Below are positions 47,254 through 59,389 of a stretch of 64,000 bases of DNA, one piece after another. The number at the start of each line of letters is the position of its first letter. Position 1 is the first letter of the stretch. The DNA is taken from NCBI GenBank assembly GCA_015680685.1, contig MNCI01000003.1, forward strand, positions 762,769 to 826,768. Direction: 5' to 3'. Source of the stretch: Gnetum montanum. Taxonomy: Eukaryota; Streptophyta; Gnetopsida; Gnetales; Gnetaceae. The position numbers and the translations under genes were made by a program. The notes under the pieces were generated by a model. The model saw nothing but the letters and a program-made list of their open reading frames with translations, was not told the origin of the DNA and did not search any database.

Positions 47254-49122
47254 TCATGCATCATCTTCCCCTACATCATCTCCCTCTACATCATCTTCTT
47301 CTACATTAGCATTTTCGCCCTCTAGGGGCCCTACTTCTTCATTCGAAATCTACATCATAAAAATGAAGTAATCAGCTAGAGTTACACATAAAGGCTAGAA
47401 TAAAACCTTAATTGTTGCATCTTAGAAAGTGACTAACCCAAGAAGGCCCCATGTCTTTCTCAGGGGTTATGTGATCCAATCCGATCCCGAGGTGGTGCCA
47501 GACCTCCTCCTCTGTAATATCCACCCAGTGCCTATCGCTTAATTTAGCATATGCTGCAACTTTCTCCTTTTTGATGGTCGTCCATCTTGGCGGTCCCGGA
47601 GAAAAGGAGGTAGTGGCGGTCTTACCTATGGGAAGATTCACTTCCTGCTCATGGGATTTCCTGACTGTCACTTGTTGCATGAACTTGTTATAGGTCTCAG
47701 AAGCACCAATGGCATCCAGTAATGCTTCATGACTATACAAATTCACTGAACCATCCTGGTATTGTTTACGGTAGGTGGCACATTCCAGTTTATACATATG
47801 CTTGTGGTTTTTCTGGGACTACCCCGACTTGTAAACCCTAGTGCTATAATCCTTCCAGTCTTGTTTCTTCTGAGCCAACAAGTCCATCTGCATCTCCTAC
47901 TAAATTATCTCGCACATGGCCTCATTTTTGCACAACACGGTCATCCAATATCTTACATAATCTATGATGGCCATGTGCCAACTACCATCATTGATATCAC
48001 GAGCCAATAGGAACTTGTTCCTAGAGCATAGGTCTCCCACCTCGGCAGTTAAGTTGGCCTTCTCTTTCTCGAGCCTCTAGACCCATTTCCACAGGTCTTC
48101 ATTCATGCATCTACACTTCCACAAGGAGCATGCTGAGTGCAATGCACATTCGCTAGCCTCGTCATATATGTGATGAGGCACCTCAGTCACTTTAGGTGGG
48201 AATGTAGGCATAGGGTCGACGTTGATTGCTTGTCTCGGGTCCCACTTGAGGCAAGAAGCTGTTGACCATACATGAAAATGCATTAGTCACAGTAGTGTAG
48301 CGAAATTCAACAATCCAAAAGGTCTAGCATAGTAGCTTAAAGAGCCTAGCATAGCCACTTCACTTACCCACTTCTAGATTGACCTGCTTAAGATGGCCAA
48401 TCATGTCATCGAAAACCCCTTGCATGAATGAAAACTTGTCAGGGGTCTCGGCCCATGGTTCCTGCTGGATCAAGGAAGGTCCTATAGTGTTAACAACGAT
48501 GTTTGCCATATGACCAAACATGTCTATCATGATCGAGATGGACTATAATAAAGTTGATGAGTAATGCAAACGACAGTGTAATGGCTCCTACCTAGAAAAC
48601 ACTCAGGGGTGATAGTGGGGGGGGGGGGGGGGGGGGCCCCCCCCCCCCAANATACTATTGAATATACGGTCAAACTCACTAGCATCTAGTTGTAACTCCC
48701 CTTCTCCTAGCTAGCTTAACACTATGGAAGCATCCTCTACATTCGTTTGCTCCTCCAATGCTGAAATGCATTTAGCAAAGGGATCGTTAGCAAAGGTTCC
48801 TTACCGGTTGATAAGGGCTTCCTATTTATTCACTGGGGCCTTTCTTTTTAAGGCTCTAGCATCCTCCTCATCAATGGGGGAATCCTCCTCGTCAGCCGAA
48901 ACATCCTCCTCACTAGCATGAGCGTTTTCTTTGTTGATGGGAGCTCCTTTCTTCATGGATGGAGCTCCTTCTCTCTTGATCGGGGCCCTTCCCTCTATGG
49001 CTGGGGCCCCCACATCTTTATTAGCCACCTCCATTTCAGGGGCTGACATCTCTTCATCGCCTTCTTCTTCTTCTTCTTCCTCTAATAGCAAAGCAAGTTC
49101 GCATTAGGCCATAGGGTATTAA
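47254..49122 (-). pseudogene. Antisense spliced gene, exons 2-5
   Basis: Opposite strand to element 1. Proposed exons: 5 (47254-47349), 4 (47438-48258), 3 (48368-48542) and 2 (about 48592-49122, crossing an assembly join at 48651). Introns begin GTTAGT, GTAAGT and GTAGGA and end in AG. Phases agree at the exon 3/4 junction (codon split 1+2), the 4/5 junction (phase 0) and the exon 1/2 junction (2+1). Exon 2 encodes an acidic low-complexity stretch (EEEEEEEGDEEMSAPEMEVA), exon 4 a coiled coil (RLEKEKANLTAEVGDL) and a Trp/Ile-rich helical part (WVDITEEEVWHHLGIGLDHI), exon 5 an acidic tail (EDDVEGDDVGEDDA). Stops in frame (49119, 49104, 48822 and inside exon 4) fit CAA/CAG-to-stop changes. The 49-bp intron next to the assembly join is suspiciously short. 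The family is unknown; it could be a captured host gene or a retrotransposon extra ORF. Confidence 0.6.
48617..48651. other. Assembly join: G20-C12-AA-N
   Basis: Twenty G, twelve C, AA and a single N inside antisense exon 2. A G-run abutting a C-run before an N is typical of sequencing or joining error, so the exon 2 reading frame across this point cannot be trusted. Confidence 0.88.
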
Positions 49123-49149
49123 CTCAAAATTAATGCATTCTTATTCTTC

Positions 49150-49800
49150 TTCCATTCTGAAATTCTGTGCTGGAGCCCGGCCCAACCCTATAAATACCCT
49201 ATCAATTCACATAAATTAGAAAAAAGGGAGGGGGGCAATTGGAGAGATGGACGAATTCTGAGAAGGATAGAATCTATAATCCTTGGGCGCTCGGCACACC
49301 TGGCTGTTGGCATCCAAGTATTTCTCATGTTCATCACATCGTATCATCGCATCATCACTTCAAACATCATCCCGGGGCTTAGTGCTTGACCTGCCATCCA
49401 CACATGCAGCTACACTTTGACCGGTGCATACCTTTTTATTAAACAATACAATACAGTTCATTGCCTTCCATTTACATTGTTTAGTTCTATTTATGATTTG
49501 TTTACAATATAGTTCTATCTACACTTTATTTATAATTCAATACACTTTGTTTACATTTTGTGTCACTATTTGCATTCTGTTTACATCCCGTTTACATCGT
49601 TCACGATAACCCCAACGCTAGCTGTAGCTTACGCTCAGGGAAGTCCTTAGTTGATTTGCGTGCAAACAATCCAAGGTACTCTGCCTTCGTTCCATTTTCC
49701 AGCTTGCCCTCAAGCAAAGGCGGGGTCAGCTGTGGCTGCCTAATGATCTTTTGGTGTTTGTTTCCCTTCCAGCCTCACACCGACAATTTAGGTCAGTATA
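49150..49800 (+). repeat. Element 2 5' LTR, truncated
   Basis: 651 bp matching 60558-61209 with roughly 40 differences by eye, mostly transitions. It contains a TATA box at 49189-49196 (CCCTATAAATACC) and ends GTCAGTATA where the 3' copy has GTCAGTACA. Confidence 0.92.
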
Positions 49801-49805
49801 GTTTT

Positions 49806-49822
49806 TGGTGCTAGAAGGAGGG
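49806..49822 (+). other. Element 2 primer binding site
   Basis: TGGTGCTAGAAGGAGGG, five bases after the LTR end; one base different from element 1's site at 42605. Confidence 0.7.
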
Positions 49823-49987
49823 CCAGTTTCTTGTTATTGGTTAAAACATCACTACCTGTCAAAACTCATCCACCTTGCCTATTTGAGTCTCCTCATCCCC
49901 ATTGATCACACTGAGCTTGTGTCACCCCACGCTACAACTGCTTGTGATCCAACTCCATTCGTCTATCCTAGTCCATTCACATTTATC

Positions 49988-52900
49988 ATGGAATCTTCCC
50001 AAGTCAACCCAGTAACACTACCAATTGCTTCAAACCCTGTGACTGCTATGGAATCCATAACTGTTATTGAACACATAAATCCTCAAGGCCCTACATGCCA
50101 ATCCCTCAGGCTACAAGGCAAAGGCCCCATTCACGCAACTCTTACACCTGAACAGTATAATTTTATCTATGTCAAAATCCAAGCCAACCTACCGATTGAT
50201 CGTATAGAGAGGGAAGCTAAGCGAGAATATGAATTCATCCATAAAGGAGGATGTGAATTTATCCCTTCAGCTTTTGACATAATCCCACTATTTGAAAACC
50301 ATCATAAACTCATATCCCAACTTCTTATGGCTAGAAGTCAAGCCTTACAACTACCTCCCATAGAGCCTCAAGACGAAGAAGATGACTTTGCAACCCAATC
50401 CGAACATGGAGATTCCTACCATACCTTCAGTCCCCATGCCTACACAAACCCATTGTTCCACCCTTTCCTGGAAGAAACTGTGCTTCCTCCTTCACCCACA
50501 AACACTTGAGGACCTGTTCCCCATTCCATTCCTATCTTCTCCATGCTCAATAACATTCACTCTGATGCATCCACTTCCATCATTCCTCCACCAGTGCAGT
50601 CCCAACAACTCCCCCAAACCAACGCAGGGTCAATCTTCCAACCTCAAGTAATTGGAATACTGTCTATCATACCAGCTTCCACATCCACCCATTACATACC
50701 CCAGATGCAAATTCATAGGGCACCATTGATTACTCCTACCCAACATGTTCAAGGTGTTACCTCACAACCTGTGGCTGGACAGTGGGTTCCACCAATAGTC
50801 TCAATCCTGAATACCATCCCACTACAACAAATGTTAGCCCAAAAACCTGCTTTTCCACAAACAATGCAACAATTAAACCATTATCATCCACAATCCACTC
50901 AATCCACCGGTTTGTCTACCGCCCAAGAATGGGCAGACACATAAAAAATGATGCACTCATTGGCAGAAGAATTAAAATGCCTTAAAACTTTCAACAATGA
51001 GGAAGTCAAGGTACTAGATTTCTATTAAGATGACCCAATTGACCCTTCAGTTCCACCCTTAACCTTGCCAAAAGGAGTCTCATTACCTTAACTGACCAAG
51101 TACAACGGAGAAGGGGACCCAAATGCCCACCTAGTGACATTTAGAACTGAAAGCCTTTTACTTGAAGCATGGCCCCATGTAATTTTGCAAGTGTTTACAA
51201 TGTCCTTAACTGGAAAAGCCTTAGACTGGTACCGATCTTTACCTCATAGCTTCATATCTTCTTTAGAGAATTTGTTGCATCAATTTGTCACCTGCTTCAA
51301 ATACAATCTGAAACCTGAAGCCACATTAGATAGCTTGATTCAAATTAAATAAGCGCCTTTAGAGCCAGCACAAAAATTTATCCAAAGATGGAGTGCAGCC
51401 TTAAATGAACTTCATGAACCTATCCCTGAAACATATTTGCTCACTATCCTTAAGTCAGCCGTGAATGACTTTATTAAGTCAAAAATTTACTACTTGAAAG
51501 CCCGCACATTGAGCCAAGCATTCGTACAAATCAAAGACATAGAAGAAGTGGCACAAACAAGTAATGACCCAGCCTACTCAGCCTTTAGGAGTCAACACAT
51601 GAGGAAAGATAAACCCAAAACAATGGTAGCAGCAGTGGCTAAGGGAAAATAACTCGCTATCCCAAACAACTATGGAAGAACCACACCCACTCATACACCT
51701 GAAAATTCCTTAAATAGAAACAACAGCACAAGTCATGCCCGTACCTTCAAAAGGAAAGACCTTGCTCAATACACACCATTGCCCATGAAGCCTTCACAAT
51801 TACACTATCAACTTCTAAAGGCTGGGCTAATTCAACACAAACAAATGTCTCCTGCAGCCTCACAAAGACATGATCGCTTTTGTGAATTGGCCAAAAATCC
51901 AGCTTTAGCAATAGCCAACGAACCCCCCATTCCAAAATGCTTTAGGTTGGATAGGTTTTGTGAATATCACCAACAATGTGGTCATGGGACTGATTACTAC
52001 TTTACGTTGAATCAAGACATACAATGCATGATAGATGGATGTGAAGTAGTGTTCGACGAGACAAACCCAGTAAGGCCTCAAAACCAATCCATGGGGATCT
52101 ACAAGGATCCTCTCAATACCAAAATGAATGATGCCCACATGTGATTAATACTATTCATATGGAAAACAGACAAGATGTTNTGATGCCCCACATGTGATTA
52201 ATACTATTCATATGGAAAACAGACAAGATGTTCCATGAAGACCTTTTGTGATTCGGAGGCCTTCAGAAAACACACCTGCCCCAACATCTCCTTAAACCCC
52301 TTTTACCACATGCACGTCCCCCACACCATCAAAACCATTCATCATCCGCATACCTCCTTCGGTTGCCACCACAACAAACATACCGTCTGAAAACCAACCC
52401 ATTCCCTTTGTGGTCCGGGTGCCAAAACACCCTAGCACACAACCCACCTCCATTCTCGACGACCTTTGCAAGAACTTCTTGTTGATAAGCTAATAAGAGA
52501 GTGCTTAGAAAGAGAAAAAAGAGAGCGCATGAAGAGAGCAATCCATGGACACGAATTAGGACCACCAAAGCCTACACCGCTAAGCACCATTCCCATGAGT
52601 TCGTCCGTTAATGAGCCTAGTACAAGTCACCAAAACAAAGATGAAGTCACAAGTCATATCCCAAACTCAGCATCCTTAGCTACTAAGGTAAAAAACACTC
52701 CACAAGAAATAAGAATGCTAGGTCAAATGGACCAAATCTCTATGAATAAGAATGTCCCAAATGGCAAAGACCTAGCAAATGCATTGACCCAGGTCACACA
52801 AGCCTTAAAACAAAAGAATACTTCTTTAAGTTTGTATGACCTAGTAATGACTTCACTAGTACATCGAGAGGCTCTTGTACGAATGTTAACTTCAATTCCT

Positions 52901-53719
52901 GTTAGTGAGGTTCTGCCTGCAAACGAACCATCCATTTATGCAGTATTATCCCCAAAAATTCAGGAATTGAAGACCACATCCTTAGAGTTTCGCATTAAAG
53001 ACATTAAGCTAGATGAGAAAACAAGGGAAATCACCATGGCCCCTATGTTCATAATAATACAAGTTGATCATTTCAAAATACGTAGGGTGCATGTTGATGA
53101 TGGTGCAGCAACAAATGTAATACCTTTTTCCATCATCGAAAAATTGGGACTCACTGAACAAATACAGCCCACAACAACCTATTTCTTGAGATCTTTCAAT
53201 GGTTCCCGTGTGGGAGTGAAAGGCATGGTTATCTTAGATTTCATAGCCGGAGACCAATTCCCTACATCAGCTAAATTCATAGTGGTTGATGAAATGCCAG
53301 GGTTTAATCTAATTCTAGGACGTCCTTGACTAGCTCAACTTAAAGCCGTATCTTCACCAATCCATCAGGAGATACATATACCTTACGAGGGTGGTGAGAT
53401 CATCATACATGGGGATACAACAGCATCGATCATTTCCTCATACCTTAAGGTAGGTCAAGGGTCAGAAATTGAGTTCATTAAGCCTAAACAAGAAACCATG
53501 AGCATACATCAGAACGTGAACCCAACGTTGACTCACAATCCAACTAGCACTAAAGAAACACAAGAAGACACAGACATAGGAGCCATTACTACTAATGTCT
53601 CTTGGTCAGAACTACCCTTTGACATCACCGATGAAGGGGAAGGTGAATATAAGATCATAACCATACACCCAGCACCACATGTTAAGTTACAAAAGATCAA
53701 GAGGCAACTCAACAACTAG
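49988..53719 (+). pseudogene. Element 2 Gag-Pro polyprotein
   Basis: ATG 49988 opens a frame that stays in register to 53719 apart from in-frame stops (50507, 50942, 51350, 51650, 52142, 53327) and the assembly duplication at 52129-52232. Domains: N-terminal Gag block (QYNFIYVKIQANLPI, ~50155), Pro/Gln-rich linker (50530-50930), Gag core (LTKYNGEGDPNAHLVTF, KALDWYRSLPHSFISSLENL; 51090-51640), zinc knuckle FCEYHQQCGHGTDY with the last Cys now Tyr (~51958-52000), linker SLYDLVMTSLVHREALVRML (~52829), and protease with HVDDGAATNVIPF (catalytic Asp at 53096) and FNLILGRP (53300-53326), where TGG became TGA. About 1240 codons when whole. Confidence 0.88.
52129..52232. other. Assembly join: duplicated ~51-bp ends around N
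   Basis: 52129-52179 and 52181-52232 are the same sequence with one extra C in the right copy (GCCCA versus GCCCCA). This is an unmerged overlap inside gag-pro. Confidence 0.92.
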
Positions 53720-53733
53720 AACGAATGATACAA

Positions 53734-53970
53734 ACTGTCCGAAATGACGTTAAACTACGAACTGTATGAAATGACATTAAACTACGACATGTCCGCAATG
53801 ACATTAAACTAGCCACGGTCAGAGATAGTTGGTTCCATTTAAAAATTCTTGAAAATGTTATTACCTTTGGCCCACCATGGCATAAAACTGGTAATCCTTT
53901 CTTTAACAACAGATGCAATAGTCCATCAAGACTTTAAACTGGTGTACCAAGCCCGAAATGGCTTTAAACT
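53734..53970 (+). repeat. Hairpin-tail array C (element 2, after protease)
   Basis: Three units at exactly 27-bp spacing (53734, 53761, 53788), then looser ones. Stem-loops include TGTC-CGCAAT-GACA (53790-53803), AGTC-CATCAA-GACT (53920-53933) and AGCC-CGAAAT-GGCT (53950-53963), each followed by a TTAAACT tail. It begins 15 bp after the gag-pro stop. Confidence 0.82.
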
Positions 53971-54339
53971 AGAGCCAACAAATTACATATTTACAAACTC
54001 TCATCATCTTACATTGAATTTCCGCTTACAAGTTACAAGTTACAATTTAGATTCATGCATGGTTGTTGCCTTCTTTTTCAAACTTACATTTAGTTGCACA
54101 CATATACTCTAGAAAATAAAGAAAAACAATAAAAAACATGAAAAATGACAAAAATATTTACATGAAACATAAAGACAACAATGCAACCACTTTATACCAT
54201 GATTAAAATTCAGGCCATTACATCAGTCTTTATACATTCCACCAAACTAGTTATCCTATATTCGTTTACACTTTGTAACTCTCTTACTAAGGAAGTGTCT
54301 CTTATTTTGCTCCTGTTTTAATTGGCGGGAGCAAGTATC
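53971..54339 (+). other. Pro-pol spacer of element 2
   Basis: AT-rich, no ORF. In the related plant Ogre elements an intron lies between pro and pol; CTCTTACTAAG near 54280-54292 could be an acceptor region, but no junction is proven. There is no trace here of the antisense gene found in the same spacer of element 1. Confidence 0.5.
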
Positions 54340-57300
54340 ATGACCAACCATAACATCCTCTCAAAATTTTCTCTCAATAGACCATACAGAGATATAGAAA
54401 GAGCAATTCGCCCAAAATCTTTGGATCTAAGTCCATCCACCTATACTGATTTGATAGCCTCCACTCAAGAAACATCAGACTGGCCTAAAAACGTAGCTAG
54501 AACTCTAGACCTAGAAGCTAACAATATCACTGAAGATCCTCTGGTTGAAATCCCCATTACCACAGTTAATGATGAAGCCAAGACCTTGAAATTAAGTGCC
54601 TTACTAGATCCGCAACTCGTAGGTGACATCACTCAGGTCTTAAAAGACAACGTAAAAACGTTCGCATGGTCATATACAAACATGCCAGGACTAGACCCCC
54701 GGATCATCTAACATAACATTATCCTTGATGAAAAAATCAAACCAGTAAAACAAAAAGCATGAAATCTTAGACCCGAAGTCGCATTAGCAGTCTGCGCTGA
54801 GATCACAAAGCTTTACCAAGCTGGTTTCATCCGAGCCGTTGACTATTTCGATTGGGTATCAAACATTGTTGTAGTCCCTAAGAAGAATGGTAGTATACAC
54901 ATATGTATTAATTTCCGTGACTTCAACATAGCCACTATAAAAGATGACTTTTCCCTACCCAATATTGATCAACTTATTGACATGACTACTAGGCATGCAT
55001 TATTATCCTTTATGGACGGATTTTCAGGCTACAATCAGATAAGAATTAATCCAGAGCATCAACTTAGAACAACTTTTATGACACCTTGGGGGACATTTTG
55101 TTATACGATGATGCCATTTGGCCTTAAGAATGCGGGTGCTACATATCAACGAGCAATGACATATATATTTAGTGACTACATGCTTAGTTTGCTCAATGAT
55201 TATGTTGATGATATAGCGGTCAAGTCTAAAATAACTAAACAACATGCAAAAGATCTAGATTTAGTGCTTAAACATTGTCTCAAATATGACCTTAGGCTCA
55301 ACCCAAAAAAATGTGTCTTTGGTGTTAAAATAGGTAAAATGTTTGGTTTCCTAGTTTCCGAAACAGGGATATAGTTAGACCCTGATAAGGTTAAAGCGAT
55401 AACTAATATGCAACCACCAAGAAACCTTACCGAACTACATGGCCTCCAAGGTAGGCTGCAATTCATTAGACGCTTTATCGAAAGGTTGACGGATAAGTTG
55501 AGTCCCATGCAACATCTATTACGAAAGAATGTACATTTCCAATGGACTCAACAATGCCAAGAAGCATTTGAGAACATAAAACAAGAGTTGGCCCAACTAC
55601 CAACTGTTTATCCTCCACAAAGTGACAAACCTTTCTACATCTATCTTGCAACTTCTAGTTCGTCCATCGCATCCATGCTTTGTCAAAAACGTCAAGATGG
55701 GGCCGAGATCCCTGTATACTATCTAAGCCATGCTTTAATAGCCCATGAACAACGATACAACGATGTAGAAAAATCATGCCTTGCCCTTGTCTTCTCTTTG
55801 AAGAAATGGCGACATTATCTCTTCCGTAATCAAGTTTACATCATTTGCAAAGATAATGTTCTCCGTGCCATCACTAATAACATCTATGAGTCAAGTAGGT
55901 TAGCTAGGTGGAAAGCGATGATTGCAGAATTTGATTTACACTATGTCGCTCAATCTTCCACAAAAGGTCAAGCAATAGCCACGCAATTAACTATCTCACC
56001 GACACATGATCAAACAACAATAAACCCCGAATTCCCAGATGAAAATATTAACAGTATAGACACTGTACCTGATAATTATGAGGCAATTCTCTACTTTGAT
56101 GGGGCCTCAACCTCTCGTGGAGGAAGTGCCGCAGCTATTTTAATATACCCCTCTGGGGAAATCCAACCTTCTGCTTATCGCTTAAACTTTCCTTGCACTA
56201 ATAACGTAGTAGAATACGAGGGTCTTCTTAGAGGGCTTCAAGTAGCACTAACTTTAGGAATCTCTCGCCTTGTAGTTCGAGGCGATTCGCAATTAGTTAT
56301 TAATCAAGTCACTGAAGCCTACACATGCAAAGCTCTCCATTTGCAATCATATTATGATTTGACTAAACACCTAGCGAGGCAACTAGTAGAAGTGGATATA
56401 CAACATGTCCCTAGAAGCAAAAATACCATCGCTGATGCACTTGCCACACTAGCCTTAAACATGACTCCTGAAATGTTTCATGCATTGCCTAGTTTTATAA
56501 CCAGTTGTGTCGAACCTATAATTAACACTCTAAGTGAAGTACCTATAGCATCTATTAGTAGAGCACACGCAATAGACTCGTATGATGACGTAAAAGAGTA
56601 TCTTCTAAAAGGCGAACCTCCACAACACTTGACACATGCTCAAAAGGATGCCATATGAGAACGCTCTCGCAAATACACATTAATAGGTGACACCTTGTGT
56701 TAGTAGCACTGATGGTCAAAAAATTGTAGAAAAAATCCATGAAGGACTTTGTGGAGGACACATAGCGCCTAAAGCAATGGCAACAAAGATTAGGCGCTTA
56801 GGCTATTACTGGCCACACATGGAATACGACTGAATCTCCAAGGTTAGAACATGTGACATCTGCCAAAAGCATAGTAATATGATACATGTGTCACCTAATG
56901 AATTGCATACCACACAAATCACATGGCCATTCCAAAAATGGGGTTTAGATTTAATTGGACCAATAACACCGTCATCTTCAGCAGGCCATAGCTTCATAAT
57001 CACTGCAATTGAATATTTCACAAAATGGGTGGAAGCTATTCCTCTTAGGAAGACCATGTCAAAATATGTTTGTACCTTTATAATGGAAAATATTATAACT
57101 CGTTTTGGTGTTCCAATGACCATCGTTACTGATAATGGGCCATAATTCAGCAACGCAGATACCAAACGTTTTTGTGAAAGTCTAGGCATTAAACATGCAT
57201 TTTCATCACCTTACTACCCACAGAGTAATGGTCAAGTGGAGGCTACAAATTAAACTGTCATCATGATACTCAAAAAGATGCTGAATCAGAGCAAGAAATG

Positions 57301-57781
57301 ATGGCATGAACAATTGGTCTACGCATTGTGGGCTTATAGAACGACACATCAAACATCCATAGGTAAAACTCCATATAGTCTTGTATACGGATCTGAAGTT
57401 GTTTTACTTTTAGAATTGCAGGTTCCCTCATTGCGGATAACTCTCTCTAGTCTCCTTGATGAAAGCAAAAACAATGAATTACGCATTGCTAACCTCGACT
57501 CGGTAGAGGAGGAATGTGTATGAACTCTTGATCAAATTGAATGGTACCAAAGACAGTAGAGACAAAGGCACAAGCATGATCTCCACAAATGCCCAATCAA
57601 AGAAGGAGATCTAGTCCTTAAGGCTACCCAAGAACATCCAAATAAATTCTCAGCCAACTGGGAAGGGCCTTATTTAGTCACCAAAGCATACAACAATCGA
57701 GCATTCAAACTTGCTGACATGAACGGAAACGTGTTCGCCAATCCTACAAACCACTTGTACTTGAAGAGGTACTATGTTTGA
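54340..57781 (+). pseudogene. Element 2 Pol: RT, RNase H, archaeal-type RNase H, integrase
   Basis: Start chosen at ATG 54340 because element 1's pol starts with matching sequence at 62316. Reverse transcriptase 54800-55380: FMDGFSGYNQIRI, MMPFGLKNAGATYQRAM, catalytic YVDDIAVKS (~55202). RNase H 1 (55630-55990) lacks two catalytic Asp: LATSS at 55645 and IATQL at 55975. RNase H 2 (56090-56460) is intact: Asp 56098, Glu 56212, Asp 56284, Asp 56434. Integrase: H-H-C-C finger (IHEGLCGGH, CDIC), catalytic Asp 56948 and 57131, Glu 57239, exactly 35 residues between the last two; TGA at 57779. In-frame stops at 54709, 54760, 55372, 56656, 56831, 57143, 57251, 57521 and 57557; one frameshift near 56700. 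Dual RNase H marks the Tat clade. Confidence 0.93.
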
Positions 57782-57799
57782 CAAACCGGAGGTACGTAA

Positions 57800-58275
57800 C
57801 AGTCCTGGATCATGACTTAAAACTGATACCATATAATAGTCCTAGATCATGACTTAAAATTGATACCACAAAACAGTCCTGGATCATGACTTAAAACCGA
57901 TACCACAGAATAGTCCTGGATCATGACTTAAAACTGATACCACAGAACAGTCCTGGATCATGACTTAAAACTAATAGCACAGAATAGTCCTAGATCATGA
58001 CTTAAAACTGATACCAAAAAATAGTCCTGGATCATGACTTAAAACTGATACCACAGAGTTCTGTCTAGTATGACACTAAACTGCTACATCTGTCCACCAT
58101 GACATGAAACTAGAATCTAGAGTCCACTAAGACTATAAACTAGTTTGCCTCTTCATAGTCTGCTATGACTATAAATTAGCAATGCACCATCCGCTACGAT
58201 GCTAAACTAGTATCGTCCAAGGGGTTATTACATGAAACTAATCCACAACAGTCTGCTAAGACTATAAATTGGTGA
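57800..58275 (+). repeat. Hairpin-tail array D (element 2, after integrase)
   Basis: Seven units at exactly 37-bp spacing (57800, 57837, 57874, 57911, 57948, 57985, 58022), stem AGTC-GACT with a 9-nt loop and a TTAAAACTG tail. Then six diverse units with 6-nt loops: TGTC-TAGTAT-GACA (58062-58075), TGTC-CACCAT-GACA (58091-58104), AGTC-CACTAA-GACT (58121-58134), AGTC-TGCTAT-GACT (58157-58170), CATC-CGCTAC-GATG (58188-58201) and AGTC-TGCTAA-GACT (58250-58263). All are followed by an AAACTAG/AAATTAG-like tail. The array begins 18 bp after the integrase stop. Confidence 0.92.
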
Positions 58276-59389
58276 CATCATTGACGACCAGGCAAAACTT
58301 GAAAAGATCTATTTTTGTAGTTGGCTGTTCCTGTTCCACAAAGACTTGTTGCATGATTCATCTCATGGGGCCTAATGAAATTGATGCTGTTCATGATTTT
58401 GTTTGCTTTAAAAACTGCACGTGGTGACTCCATCTCCTTGTTTAAAGTGTTTGACTAACTATTTCATTTGTGATTTTCTTGTCTTCTTGGAGTTGTGTTT
58501 GTAGGATGACACCCTTGAGGCGTTCGTACATCAATGTATTTCATCGTGACGATAAGGTAACACATTTTTCCTAATGCACTTAACTGGGTTAATCAAACCG
58601 TTCATAAGTACATTCCCGACTCTTGATACATTCCCTATTCCCCATCATGCTTCTTATCCAATTATATCCCCTTGATACATTCTGCCCACCAGAAAACTCT
58701 TGATACACTGTTACACACTATAGCTCTCTAAAAAGTTGTGATGCAAAACATGATACATAGTATATGATGCAAAATGCAAGTGCTCAAACATGAGCATAGC
58801 ACAAAAAGCAAGCTCTTTCAAAAAGATCAAAAAAAGGGGTCAAAGGGCAAAATGCACGGAAAAGGTCTTCATGACCCTATTGACATCAGAAACAAAAGAC
58901 TATTGTCCATTCTCATACAAGTTCCAGGCGAGAAGGCAATTGTCTTAAAAAAATAGTTACACTTATGTCTCAAAGAGACCATGTTGCACATCATCGCGTG
59001 GCTTTGGTTGTTCACAATAGGCCCCGTAAACACCCTTTAAGAGTCCCGTTTCTCCAAAGAATGCATCTCCTATGTCTCGATTCTAAGTCTGCTGAAAACT
59101 TGACTGTTGACAAGGACCGATGACATAACTTGTTCACGAGAGAGCATTCCTCTCCCACAAATCCCAGTAGCAATCATCGTCCTTAACCTCCTAGCTTCCC
59201 TGGTTACAACCGATTCCCTTGCATCTTGAACCACATTCCCTCAATCCCATGTACTTTTGAAAATGGTGCGATGATGCCCAACCAAGGGCTGACAGTTAAT
59301 GTTTGATGCTTTGTTGTTCATGGTGTTTTGCACTTCTTTGTCGACGCCTCTCGGGTGGATTCCTTCAAGTGTCAACAAAGAGGGGCCAA
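58276..59389 (+). other. Element 2 3' untranslated region and polypurine tract
   Basis: No supported ORF; short frames such as 58774-58956 lack a recognisable domain. The last bases, TCAACAAAGAGGGGCCAA (59372-59389), include the likely polypurine tract immediately before the LTR start TGAAACACC. Confidence 0.6.

Noticed and set aside
48617-48648. G20C12 as a quadruplex or perfect hairpin
   Set aside because: Next to an N join in the middle of an exon; far more likely a sequencing artefact.
57800-58060. Regular 37-bp repeats resembling a CRISPR array
   Set aside because: Almost the whole 37-bp unit is conserved, so there are no unique spacers, and the array sits in the 3' region of a eukaryotic retrotransposon.
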